Under the pieces are notes generated by a model, which had not been told where the DNA came from, ran no database searches, and saw nothing but the letters and a program-made list of their open reading frames with translations. 64,000 nt of DNA from Ruthenibacterium lactatiformans (lineage in GTDB: Bacteria > Bacillota > Clostridia > Oscillospirales > Ruminococcaceae): contig NZ_JXXK01000011.1 in assembly GCF_000949455.1 (NCBI RefSeq), positions 44,631 to 108,630 on the forward strand, read 5' to 3'. Position 1 is the first letter of the stretch; each line of letters starts with the position of its first letter. Of the stretch, positions 55,831 to 63,466 are shown piece after piece. Position numbers and translations under genes: made by a program.

Positions 55831-57180
55831 TCAGTTGCTGCGGCTCTCGGCCAGCACCGCGTCCACGGTGACGACATTGCCGCTGCCGCGCTTTTGGATC
55901 TCCAGCCGCACGGTTTCGCCGGGCTTGTGCGTCTCCAGCACATCCAGCAGATCGGACGTGGTTTCCAGCGTTACGCCGTCCGCCGTCAATATCACGTCGC
56001 CCACGGTGATGTCGTGGTTGTTCAGGTCGCTGTAATCTTCCACAGATGAAATATATAAGCCCTGGCTGGGCAGGTCGTTGGCAGGGCCTGTGACGGGCGA
56101 CAGCGCGATTACCATCACGCCCAGTGCCACGCGGTCCTTTACATAGCCGTAGGCAATCAGATCCTCCACCACGGGCTGCGCGTCCGCCGAGGGGATGGCA
56201 AAGCCGATGCCCTCAAACATGGAGCTGTTGAGCTTGGCGGAATTGATGCCGATCACCTGGCCGAAGCGGTTCACCAGCGCGCCGCCGGAATTGCCGGGGT
56301 TGATGGCCGCGGAGGTCTGGATAAGGTTCATCGTGACGACGCTGTTGCCCGCCTGCATGCTGATCTCACGATTGAGGCCGGAGATGATGCCCTGGGTGAC
56401 GGTGCCGGAGAGCTGTCCGGCCGCATTGCCGATCGCCACGGCCCGCTCGCCCACCTGCAGGATGTCCGAATCTCCGAAGGAGGCGGGCACCAGCCCGTCC
56501 GCCGTGATTTTGACCACGGCCAGGTCCGTACGGGTGTCGGAGCCGACGATCCATGCGTCCAGCTCACGGCCGTCGTCCAGCAGCACGGTAACTGCGGAGG
56601 AGCCCTCCACCACATGGGCGTTGGTGACGATGAAGCCGTCCTCGTTGAGAATGATGCCGCTGCCGCTGCCTGCAATGGAAATGCTGCCCGGCTCATATAC
56701 ATTGATGCATACCACGCTGGGGCCAACGGTCTTGGCAATCTCCACCGTGGAGAGCCCGCCGTCCGCGTCCTCGGGAAGATCCTCGATGGTAAAGCTGGGC
56801 ACCTCTCCGGGCGCGGGACGCCGGCGCGCGGCGCCGCCGCTGCGCAGTGCGTCAAAAGCCTCTCCCGCCAGAAAAACGGTTGCGGCAAGCCCCAGGCAAA
56901 GCAGAACAGCCACCAGCGGCGCACGGTTCCTGCGCCGGCGGGGCGGTTTCCCGCCGGGGACGCCCGGCATCGAGCCGGGCGTCTGATATACATATTGGGG
57001 CGCCCGCGGCGGCACGGGGCCGCCGCCCTGCCCGTAAACGGGGCCGCCGTAGGGCGGGGCTGCGGAGCCCTGTCCGCCATAGGGCGGATAAGGCGGATAC
57101 TCCATCCCGGGCTGTTGTACATAGGGCGGGCAGGGCCCGCCGGGCTGCTGCGGATATTGCGGATACTGGCGCTGATCCAT
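55831..57180 (-). CDS. HtrA/DegP-like membrane-anchored serine protease with PDZ domain
   Basis: ATG 57180 follows GGGAGAGAGGG and gives 449 residues. Order: a long Pro/Tyr/Gln/Gly-rich cytoplasmic tail (residues 1-80), one membrane helix (LVAVLLCLGLAATVFLAGEAF, about 86-106), a trypsin-like domain with the triad His in IVTNAHVV, Asp in TRTDLAVVKI and Ser in NPGNSGGALVN, and a C-terminal PDZ domain (NDLPSQGLYISSVEDYSDLN). It would work in protein quality control at the outer face of the membrane. It lies 88 bases downstream of the sensor kinase gene, like htrA genes beside WalRK-type systems. Confidence 0.93.
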   Translation of the reverse strand: MDQRQYPQYPQQPGGPCPPYVQQPGMEYPPYPPYGGQGSAAPPYGGPVYGQGGGPVPPRAPQYVYQTPGSMPGVPGGKPPRRRRNRAPLVAVLLCLGLAATVFLAGEAFDALRSGGAARRRPAPGEVPSFTIEDLPEDADGGLSTVEIAKTVGPSVVCINVYEPGSISIAGSGSGIILNEDGFIVTNAHVVEGSSAVTVLLDDGRELDAWIVGSDTRTDLAVVKITADGLVPASFGDSDILQVGERAVAIGNAAGQLSGTVTQGIISGLNREISMQAGNSVVTMNLIQTSAAINPGNSGGALVNRFGQVIGINSAKLNSSMFEGIGFAIPSADAQPVVEDLIAYGYVKDRVALGVMVIALSPVTGPANDLPSQGLYISSVEDYSDLNNHDITVGDVILTADGVTLETTSDLLDVLETHKPGETVRLEIQKRGSGNVVTVDAVLAESRSN

Positions 57181-57268
57181 GATTCCCTCTCTCCCTGCCG
57201 GGCCTCCCGGCAATGCGCAGCACTGCGGCCGCGAATATTTCTCTTCCATGCCTCATGCGGCGCGGTGG

Positions 57269-58747
57269 TCACTGATCCTTGAGCTTGCCGCCCTTAATGG
57301 GCGAAGAAGGCGGCGCGGGCAACGTGAACAGGAATTCGCAGTATTCGCCCTCCTTGCTGTCCACCCAGATCTTGCCGCCGGACAAATTGATGAGGACTTT
57401 GCAGATATGCAGACCCAGGCCGCTTCCGGTGGTGTTCAGCCCACGGCTTTTGTCTTCCTTGTAAAAGCGGTCGAACACATAAGGCAGCGCCTCGGGCGCA
57501 ATACCCGCGCCTGTGTTGCGCACGCCTACGGTAACGGCGCCCTTGCTCTGTGTGACGGAAAAACGGATCTCCCCGCCCACATTGCAGAACTTGATAGCGT
57601 TGTCCACCAGATTGTAGATGACCTGGTACACCAGATCCTGATCCGCCAGAACCAAGGTCTTGGTTGGGGCGAAGCCGCTGATTTGGATGTTGTTGGCCTC
57701 CAGCCGCTGTTCCGCGCCGAACACCACGCTGGTGATGCTCTCCCAGATATCATAGGTAGTGGCGTTTACTTTATACTCCCCGGCCTCCAGCTTGGTGATG
57801 TCCAGCATGTTCTTGATGAGACGCGTCAGGCGGCCCACCTCCTGAGAGACAATGCCCAGGTAGTGGTTCTGGTTTTCGGGCGGGATGGTGCCGTCCAGCA
57901 TGCCGTCGATAAAGCCCTTGATGGTGGTCATGGGCGTGCGCAGCTCGTGAGCGATATTGCCCATGAAGCTGCGGCGGGACTGGTCGATTTTTTCCAGGCT
58001 GCCGGCCATGGTGTTAAAGGTCTCGGCCAGCTGGGCCAGTTCATCGTCGCCCTCCACGGGCACGCGGGCGGAAAAATCTCCGCCGCCGAACTTTTTCGCG
58101 GCGTCCGAAATGCGGCGCAGCGGCGTGGTCATGCGGTTGGTCAGCACGATGGAAAGCACGCTGGATACCATCAGCATCAGCCCGGCGGAGAGGATGAACG
58201 TAGAGAACAGGTTTGCCAGGTATTCCGTGAGGCTGTCGGCGTTTGCCCCCGCGAATACAAAGCCCTGGAGCATGCCTTTCTCGTCGAGAATGGGCTTGCC
58301 CGCGATATAATATCGGCTGCTGAAGATACCGCCCAAAGTGCCCATTTCGTCGTAAATGCCCCGGCTGTATGTGGCATTGCACGTTTTTACAGACACTTCC
58401 ATGCCCTGATATTCCGACGGGATGGAAAGCACCACGGAGCCGTAGGCGTCCGTCACAAGGATGCTCTTTCCGGCGGCGCGGGCCGTCAGCGTGATGCCCC
58501 TTTTGATATCCTCCACATCCAGCCCGGCGGCTTCGGCGGCTTCGGCCCTTTTTTCAACGATGCCGTCATCTGCGGCCTCCTGCATGGCGAGGATGGCGTT
58601 GTCGATGGTCTGGATCAGGGCGGTGCCGTTTTCTTCGCGGAAGTAGCCCATGGCCAGATACATCTGAATAAAGCCCATCACGGCGATGCTGCAGATGAGC
58701 AGGACTGCCGTGGAATAAAAATACCGCGTGGTGATGCTTTTGCGCAC
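57269..58747 (-). CDS. Sensor histidine kinase
   Basis: I take GTG 58747 as the start (AAGGGGG 8 bases upstream; 492 residues); ATG 58798, overlapping the regulator stop, is an alternative. The order is a membrane helix (YFYSTAVLLICSIAVMGFI), an extracellular sensor domain of about 130 residues, a second helix (FSTFILSAGLMLMVSSVLSIVL), a HAMP domain (TPLRRISDAAKKFGGGDFSARV), the HisKA H-box FMGNIAHELRTPMTTIKGF with the phospho-His, and a HATPase with N-box NLVDNAIKFC and DRFYKEDKSRG, GSGLGL. It pairs with the regulator at 58795. Confidence 0.93.
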   Translation of the reverse strand: MRKSITTRYFYSTAVLLICSIAVMGFIQMYLAMGYFREENGTALIQTIDNAILAMQEAADDGIVEKRAEAAEAAGLDVEDIKRGITLTARAAGKSILVTDAYGSVVLSIPSEYQGMEVSVKTCNATYSRGIYDEMGTLGGIFSSRYYIAGKPILDEKGMLQGFVFAGANADSLTEYLANLFSTFILSAGLMLMVSSVLSIVLTNRMTTPLRRISDAAKKFGGGDFSARVPVEGDDELAQLAETFNTMAGSLEKIDQSRRSFMGNIAHELRTPMTTIKGFIDGMLDGTIPPENQNHYLGIVSQEVGRLTRLIKNMLDITKLEAGEYKVNATTYDIWESITSVVFGAEQRLEANNIQISGFAPTKTLVLADQDLVYQVIYNLVDNAIKFCNVGGEIRFSVTQSKGAVTVGVRNTGAGIAPEALPYVFDRFYKEDKSRGLNTTGSGLGLHICKVLINLSGGKIWVDSKEGEYCEFLFTLPAPPSSPIKGGKLKDQ

Positions 58748-58794
58748 GGGGGCACCCCCTTTTCTTCCGGCATGCCGCGGACCCCGGCCCGCCG

Positions 58795-59484
58795 TCATTC
58801 TTTCACTTCAAATTTATAGCCCACGCCCCAGACGGTCTTTAAACTCCACTGGTCGCTGGTGTTTTCAAGCTTTTCGCGCAGACGCTTCACGTGTACGTCG
58901 ATGGTGCGGGAATCGCCGTAGTATTCAAAACCCCATACCTCGTCCAGCAGCTGGTCGCGGGTGAATACCCGGTTGGGATGGCTGGCCAGATAATACAAAA
59001 GCTCCAGTTCCTTGGGCGGCGCGTCCACTACCTGGCCGTTCACCTTCAGCTCATAGCGCGTCAGGTCCACCGAGAGCTTATCATAGCTGATGACGCCGTC
59101 CGGCTGGGCCTCGGCGGGCGTGCAGCGGCGCAGCACGGCTTTGATGCGCGCCACCACTTCCTTGGAGTCGAACGGCTTTACTACATAGTCGTCCGCACCC
59201 AGCTCCAAGCCGAGCACCTTGTCGAAGGTCTCGCCTTTAGCCGTGAGCATGATAACGGGTGTGTTGTCCGCCGCGCGGATGCGGCGGCACACCTCCCAGC
59301 CGTCCATTTTGGGCATCATCACGTCCAGCAGCACCATGTTGGGCTTTTCCTTTTCAAACGCGGCCACGGCGGCCTCGCCATCGTTGGCGATCACCGTCTC
59401 ATAGCCCTCCTTGGCCAGGTACAGGCGCAGCAGCTCACAGATATTTTTGTCGTCGTCCGCGATCAGAATTTTCTCGTTCGCCAT
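58795..59484 (-). CDS. OmpR/PhoB-family response regulator
   Basis: This 229-residue protein has a receiver domain (ILIADDDKNICELL, phospho-Asp in MVLLDVMMPKMDGWEV, TAKGE switch Thr and VKPF Lys) and a winged-helix DNA-binding domain (LTRYELKVNGQVVDAPPKELELLYYLASHPNRVFTRDQLLDEVWGFEYYGDSRTIDVHVKRLREKLE). It is the first gene of the two-component pair, with AAAGGAG before ATG; the kinase and HtrA-like genes follow. The set most resembles PhoP/ResD/WalR-type envelope-stress systems, but the signal is unknown. Confidence 0.95.
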   Translation of the reverse strand: MANEKILIADDDKNICELLRLYLAKEGYETVIANDGEAAVAAFEKEKPNMVLLDVMMPKMDGWEVCRRIRAADNTPVIMLTAKGETFDKVLGLELGADDYVVKPFDSKEVVARIKAVLRRCTPAEAQPDGVISYDKLSVDLTRYELKVNGQVVDAPPKELELLYYLASHPNRVFTRDQLLDEVWGFEYYGDSRTIDVHVKRLREKLENTSDQWSLKTVWGVGYKFEVKE

Positions 59485-59624
59485 GGGTCACACTCCTTTA
59501 TTCCCCTGTACCGCGCCCGTTTTTGCGCGGCATGCCGTATGCGGTGTACCGCAGATGCTCTGCGGGGCGCAAAAAAACAGCAGTTTAACAATATTATACG
59601 ATATAATTGTGTATAAAAAAAGTC

Positions 59625-59650
59625 CTGCGGGAGCTCCCGCGCAGTTTTTT
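59625..59650. terminator. Hairpin with T-run, right of the two-component genes
   Basis: CTGCGGGAGCTCCCGCGCAG then TTTTTT; A7 on the left side makes it usable in both directions. It isolates the island side from the regulator promoter near 59590. Confidence 0.7.
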
Positions 59651-59672
59651 GGGGTGCTCCGCGTCCGGCGCA

Positions 59673-59702
59673 TTGCGCGCAGGGCTGCCTGTATGGTAGA
59701 AT
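59673..59702 (+). promoter_or_regulatory. Promoter of a decapitated gene
   Basis: TTGCGC (59673-59678), 18-base spacer, TAGAAT (59697-59702). It points to the nine-codon frame at 59756. Confidence 0.6.
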
Positions 59703-59755
59703 AATCAAAGATATACCCGGGGCTGCCGCCCCGCTTGAGAAGAGGAAGGTTTTAT

Positions 59756-59785
59756 ATGAAGCTTGGAATCGAAGTTCGAGCCTAA
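59756..59785 (+). pseudogene. First nine codons of a host gene cut off by the island
   Basis: GAGGAAGG (59741-59748) is followed by ATG at the normal distance and the codons MKLGIEVRA, then TAA. A promoter, a good ribosome site and only nine codons are best explained by loss of the rest of the gene where the AT-rich island begins. A leader peptide is the alternative. Confidence 0.5.
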
Positions 59786-60067
59786 TTTTCATAAATCTCC
59801 AATTCTCCATGAATGTCCATAAAACCGCATAGCTATGCGGTTTTCAAGGTGCTCAACAATTTAAATCTCCATGCCTCTCCATATATCTTCACGCCGAAAT
59901 GGTGTAGAAATGGTGTCAGTGGATGATGAAGCAATCAACAAAAAGAGCCAATGCAACAGCACATCCACAGGCTAATATAGAATCATCAACGAAACGGTCC
60001 GATGCCTTGTTATAGGTGTCGGCTTTTTGTTTTTACAGAAAAACATTGAAATCGAAGGAGTACTTTT
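59786..60067 (+). other. Left end of the AT-rich island
   Basis: No gene is seen in this gap. It holds a perfect 24-bp palindrome AAAACCGCATAGCTATGCGG plus TTTT (59821-59844), direct repeats AAATCTCCA (59794 and 59866) and GAAATGGTGT (59898 and 59908, near 59900), and a TCCGATGCC...GGTGTCGG stem with TTTTTG before parA. Such short direct repeats are typical of recombinase arms at an integration site; no integrase is seen in the window. Confidence 0.45.
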
Positions 60068-60889
60068 ATGAATGAATGTAAAATAGTTGCCGTCTTAAAT
60101 CGAAAAGGCGGTGTTTGTAAAACCACTACTACGCACAATTTAGGCGTAGCTCTTGTACAACGAGGATACCGTGTATTGCTGGTAGACTGCGATACTCAGA
60201 GAAATCTATCTATTAGCTTAGGCCTCAATCGGCCGGATGAAGAGTGTTATACACTCTGTGAACTTCTGCAGCCGTTGATTGATGTAGAAGTTGATGAAGT
60301 GGATATTCAAAACTGCATCCATCATCTTGAAAACGGAGTGGATTTTATTCCCAATAAGCAGGCTTTGTCTACTGTGGAAAAGCAAATCAGTACATTAGAT
60401 TTCCGCCGTGAATGCATACTGTTTGACGCATTGGAAGATGTAAGGTTGGATTACGACTATATCCTTTTGGATTGTATGGCATCTTTGGGAATGCTGGCTG
60501 TCAATGTGATGATGGCATGCGATACCGTTCTTTTGGTGTCTACGCCTGAAGAGGACTCTATTGAGGGACTTGAATTAGCTTCTGACTTTATTCAGGAAGC
60601 TGCCCGAGCGTTGAGAAAAGAGATCCCTGTCTGTGGGGTGTTGATTTGTCGGGTAGATATGCGATACCGTAAGAGCCGGAGCGGCGTGGAAAGAATTCGC
60701 CAATTATTTGTGCCTCAATATCCTATTTACCAAGAAATGATCCCTGACCGCGTTTGTGTGGCAGATGCTCGTAATAAGCAAGTAAGTATCATTGAGTACG
60801 CTCCGGAAAGTGAAGCAGCGCGGGCCTATCAAGTGGTCTGCGATTCGTTTGTGAAGGAGGTTGAATATCATGGCATCCACACCGCTTAA
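60068..60889 (+). CDS. Plasmid-type ParA ATPase
   Basis: This 273-residue ParA/Soj relative has a deviant Walker A motif written LNRKGGVCKTTTTHNLGVAL, with Cys where most have Gly, then LLVDCDTQRNLSISLGL, DYILLDCMASLGML, and RYRKSRSGVERIRQLF near the end. It differs strongly from the chromosomal Soj at 9126 in sequence and GC, so it came with a mobile element. AAGGAG precedes ATG. It overlaps the parB-like gene by 20 bases. Confidence 0.9.
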   Translation: MNECKIVAVLNRKGGVCKTTTTHNLGVALVQRGYRVLLVDCDTQRNLSISLGLNRPDEECYTLCELLQPLIDVEVDEVDIQNCIHHLENGVDFIPNKQALSTVEKQISTLDFRRECILFDALEDVRLDYDYILLDCMASLGMLAVNVMMACDTVLLVSTPEEDSIEGLELASDFIQEAARALRKEIPVCGVLICRVDMRYRKSRSGVERIRQLFVPQYPIYQEMIPDRVCVADARNKQVSIIEYAPESEAARAYQVVCDSFVKEVEYHGIHTA

Positions 60890-61355
60890 TCTATCCGGAA
60901 TGTTTGAAAACTCCCCGGCGGCGGCACCGCGTTCACGGGAACGTGTAGAAAACATTCCAGTCGATCTGATTGACAGCCATCTGCGAAACACTACATATGT
61001 GACAGAAACCATGTTGGATCCGGCGTTCCGCGAAAGCGTTGCCGCATTTGGTGTACTGCAGCCGGTTCTCGTTATTCCTAATGATAATGCCGCTGGCCGC
61101 TATTATTTATTGGCTGGTCATAAGAGGTTGCTCGGGAGCCGGCTTTGTGGCAGGTCATATATTCCAGCGATTATTCGTAAAGGCTTGCCGCCTGGTTTGG
61201 AAGGAATCTATATTACGGATACGAACCTTCAATACGGGGTACAGAATATGCTTCCCAGCGAGAAGTGCCGCACTTTATGGGAACAACATCAAAGTCTTAA
61301 AGAGTTCGGCAATACTGTCGGACACATGCTGAAGAAAAACAGGAGATCGAATTAG
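60870..61355 (+). CDS. ParB-like protein of the island, N-terminal part (frame broken)
   Basis: ATG 60870 follows AAGGAGG. The frame encodes 161 residues: a leader (LNLSGMFENSPAAAPRSRE), a ParB nuclease-like domain (IPVDLIDSH, FGVLQPVLVIP, YYLLAGHKRLLGSRL, IPAIIRKGLPP) and TDTNLQYGVQNMLPSEKCRTLWEQH. After QSLKEFGNTVGH it runs out of the family pattern (MLKKNRRSN) and stops at TAG. The family pattern resumes in the frame that leads into 61364. A one-base indel near 61322-61332 therefore splits the gene. Confidence 0.8.
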   Translation: MASTPLNLSGMFENSPAAAPRSRERVENIPVDLIDSHLRNTTYVTETMLDPAFRESVAAFGVLQPVLVIPNDNAAGRYYLLAGHKRLLGSRLCGRSYIPAIIRKGLPPGLEGIYITDTNLQYGVQNMLPSEKCRTLWEQHQSLKEFGNTVGHMLKKNRRSN

Positions 61356-61363
61356 GCGGTAAA

Positions 61364-61873
61364 GTGTTCAAATTTGGGCACCTTGAAAAAACGCGAGAGA
61401 CATTGGCAACTGCGTATGGGCTAACGCCTACCGATGTGCAACGGTTTTTAGGACTTCATACTCTATCACCTGTTCTGTTTGAATGTGTCGACCGCCGTAC
61501 ATTGGCGATATCAGCTGCGACCTATTTGGCACAGTTGCCTAAAGAATGGCAGCTTGAAGCAGCCCGCTGGATACCAGATAAAAAAATAAGTGCTTATCAG
61601 GCACAACAGATTTTATTTTTGTATCAAAATGGCGGCAACGAGAAAGGGATTAAGGATATTGTCCAAAACACCCAAAACGATAGTCGCCACAAAATCACTG
61701 GAAGTTATAAAATATCCCGTCGGATGCTGAAGTCATATAGCCCATACTTAGCAACTATGAACGATGATGAAATCGCTTCGATCTTGAAAGCTGCTTTGAC
61801 GCTTTATTTTGAAAGTCATCCTCTTGAAAACTCCGAGCAACGAGGGTATAATATAAGCGAGGAAGCTGTATGA
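61364..61873 (+). CDS. ParB-like protein of the island, C-terminal part (frame broken)
   Basis: This frame is open from 61301. Its part before GTG 61364 already reads like ParB (AEEKQEIELGGK), followed by HLEKTRETLATAYGLTPTDVQRFLGLH (helix-turn-helix) and FECVDRRTLAISAATYLAQLPKEWQ. It has no ribosome site of its own, so it is most likely the rest of the parB gene after a frameshift, not a separate gene. The end overlaps the toxin start (ATGA), which suggests the operon was intact until recently. Confidence 0.7.
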   Translation: MFKFGHLEKTRETLATAYGLTPTDVQRFLGLHTLSPVLFECVDRRTLAISAATYLAQLPKEWQLEAARWIPDKKISAYQAQQILFLYQNGGNEKGIKDIVQNTQNDSRHKITGSYKISRRMLKSYSPYLATMNDDEIASILKAALTLYFESHPLENSEQRGYNISEEAV

Positions 61874-62232
61874 CAAGAGAATATATAATTATGCCGGAAT
61901 TTGAGCGGCAATGGAAAGCGATGGGACAGAGCGATACGGAGCTGAAGTACCTGCAGGAACAGCTGCTTCTTAATCCTCAGCAGGGACCGGTGATGAAAGG
62001 TACGGGAGGGCTGCGAAAAATTCGTGTTGCTTTTGAGCATCAAGGGAAAAGCGGGAGTGGCCGTGTGGTTTACGTAGATTTTCCCGCTTACGAAACCATC
62101 TACTTAATCACAGCATATCCTAAAAATGAAAAGGATAATTTGTCTGCAGCTGAACGCAATGCCATCCGAAATTTGATTGAACAGTTGGAGCAGTTTTTGA
62201 AAACAAAATGCGAAAAGGGGCGATTACGATGA
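61870..62232 (+). CDS. RelE/HigB-like toxin of a type II toxin-antitoxin pair
   Basis: This 120-residue protein fits the RelE superfamily: PEFERQWKAMGQSDTELKYLQEQLLLNP at the start, then GLRKIRVAFEHQGKSGSGRVVYVDFPAYETIYLITAYPKNEKDNLSAAERNAI, the typical beta-sheet and closing Y-x-K-x-E helix. Such toxins cut mRNA on the ribosome. It precedes an HTH antitoxin with a 4-base overlap, toxin first, the HigBA order. Its ATG overlaps the end of the parB frame. Confidence 0.88.
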   Translation: MTREYIIMPEFERQWKAMGQSDTELKYLQEQLLLNPQQGPVMKGTGGLRKIRVAFEHQGKSGSGRVVYVDFPAYETIYLITAYPKNEKDNLSAAERNAIRNLIEQLEQFLKTKCEKGRLR

Positions 62233-62546
62233 GTACAGGTGTATATGAAAGTATCCTGCAGGGGTTAAATGAAGCCATTTCCACAGAAAAAGGCCATCTG
62301 CGTGCAAAGCGTTGCAGGATGACTGTACAGCCTCCTGAAGAATTCGATGCTGAGGAGATCCGCACCATACGGTTGAGCGCTAATATGACACAGAAAGTCT
62401 TTGCAAGTTTTCTCGGGGTTTCGCCCAAAACTGTAGAGTCATGGGAGGCTGGTCGTTATAAGCCGGATGGCCCCGCACGCCGGGTCATGGGGCTTTTGCG
62501 TCAGGACCACATGTTGGCGCAAAAATACGGATTGATCTCACAGTAA
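62229..62546 (+). CDS. HigA-like HTH antitoxin
   Basis: ATG 62229 (overlapping the toxin stop) gives 105 residues. The C-terminal part is an XRE helix-turn-helix (IRTIRLSANMTQKVFASFLGVSPKTVESWEAGRYKPDGPARRVMGLL), the normal antitoxin/repressor of HigB-type toxins. The N-terminal part (YESILQGLNEAISTEKGHLRAKRCRM) would wrap the toxin. The pair probably autoregulates. Confidence 0.9.
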   Translation: MSTGVYESILQGLNEAISTEKGHLRAKRCRMTVQPPEEFDAEEIRTIRLSANMTQKVFASFLGVSPKTVESWEAGRYKPDGPARRVMGLLRQDHMLAQKYGLISQ

Positions 62547-62550
62547 AAAA

Positions 62551-62577
62551 TTAAGGTGTCCAATTTTGGACACCTTA
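62551..62577. terminator. Terminator after the HigBA-like pair
   Basis: TTAAGGTGTCCA-AAT-TTTGGACACCTTAA, a 12-bp stem followed by AAAA on the + side and T-run on the minus side. Confidence 0.7.
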
Positions 62578-62584
62578 AAAATAA

Positions 62585-62621
62585 AAACGCCAGAGCGCTG
62601 ATCCTCGCTTTGGCGTTTTGC
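62585..62621. terminator. Terminator between the two toxin-antitoxin pairs
   Basis: AAAACGCCAGAGCG and CGCTTTGGCGTTTT pair with one mismatch, A-run and T-run flanks; it suits the convergent ParE-like gene ending at 62624. Confidence 0.75.
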
Positions 62622-62623
62622 TT

Positions 62624-62950
62624 TTATAGAGTTGGAACTCCTTGCTGAAAAAGTTCCGGATAATTACTTGAAGCCCAAACGATACGTTCAATGATTACTG
62701 TTTCCGTATCAACACGGTAAATCACGATATGATTGTCATGGGCCAGCTTGCAGAAGTTCAATACTTTCAAGTATTCGTCTGGATGTTCTTCTCCCATGCG
62801 GGGGAAGCGCATTAGTTTGTCAATGTTATTCTGCAGGGCGTCAACCGCGCGCAAAGCAGCGCTTTCTCCAACTTTATCGAAATAATAATCGGAAATCCCC
62901 AAAATATCCTGCATTGCCTCGGTGGTATAGACAATTTGAAGTTCATCCAT
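62624..62950 (-). CDS. RelE/ParE-family toxin
   Basis: ATG 62950 gives 108 residues: LQIVYTTEAMQDILGISDYYFDKVGESAALRAVDALQNNIDKLMRFPRMGEEHP, then LNFCKLAHDNHIVIYRVDTETVIIERIVWASSNYPELF. The order helix-pair, P-R-M-G, Y-x-I-x-Y-R-V and the final IxRIxxxxxNY is that of ParE/RelE toxins (target gyrase or ribosome). It overlaps the antitoxin gene by 8 bases on the minus strand. Confidence 0.9.
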   Translation of the reverse strand: MDELQIVYTTEAMQDILGISDYYFDKVGESAALRAVDALQNNIDKLMRFPRMGEEHPDEYLKVLNFCKLAHDNHIVIYRVDTETVIIERIVWASSNYPELFQQGVPTL

Positions 62951-63254
62951 TTTTCCGTCTCTGTCTGTTGCTGAGATTTGCGCGAACCAAATCGCGTACC
63001 TGTGTGGAGGTGTATGTCGCCGCTCCATTTAATCGCTTTAGTTCGGCTTCTAAAACCACAGCGCGATGCGCAAGAGCCGCTTCTTTTCGATCAAGTTCTT
63101 CTTTTCGTCGGGTGTAGGCAGCAAGATCCATCAAGACGGTGTCCCCTTTGCCGTTGCGCGTGATGTAAATTGGCTGTCCAGTCATACGGGAACGAGTGGC
63201 CAGCTCATTGTACTCTGTACGAAGCGCGGAAGCAGGGCGAATATCCATAGCCAT
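62943..63254 (-). CDS. Phd/YefM-family antitoxin
   Basis: This 103-residue protein starts MAMDIRPASALRTEYNELATRSRMTGQPIYITRNGKGDTVLMDLAAYTRR, a full Phd/YefM DNA-binding domain, followed by a charged helical C-terminus that neutralises the toxin. AAAGGGGG precedes ATG. It is the first gene of the second toxin-antitoxin pair. Confidence 0.92.
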   Translation of the reverse strand: MAMDIRPASALRTEYNELATRSRMTGQPIYITRNGKGDTVLMDLAAYTRRKEELDRKEAALAHRAVVLEAELKRLNGAATYTSTQVRDLVRANLSNRQRRKNG

Positions 63255-63466
63255 ATAACGGCCCCCTTTCTGCTTTTGTTATATCTTATATCGCGAAAAC
63301 AAGTAACAATCATTTTTTGATTTAATTTGCTTTGCGGAAATTGAGGGTTTGTATTTTTGGCAAGCAACTCAATATGATACTAATCGGGAATGCTTCACGG
63401 GCATTCCCTTCTTTTTTGGATGCAAAACGGTGTATTCCAAAAAACATCAAGGAAAGGATACAGACT

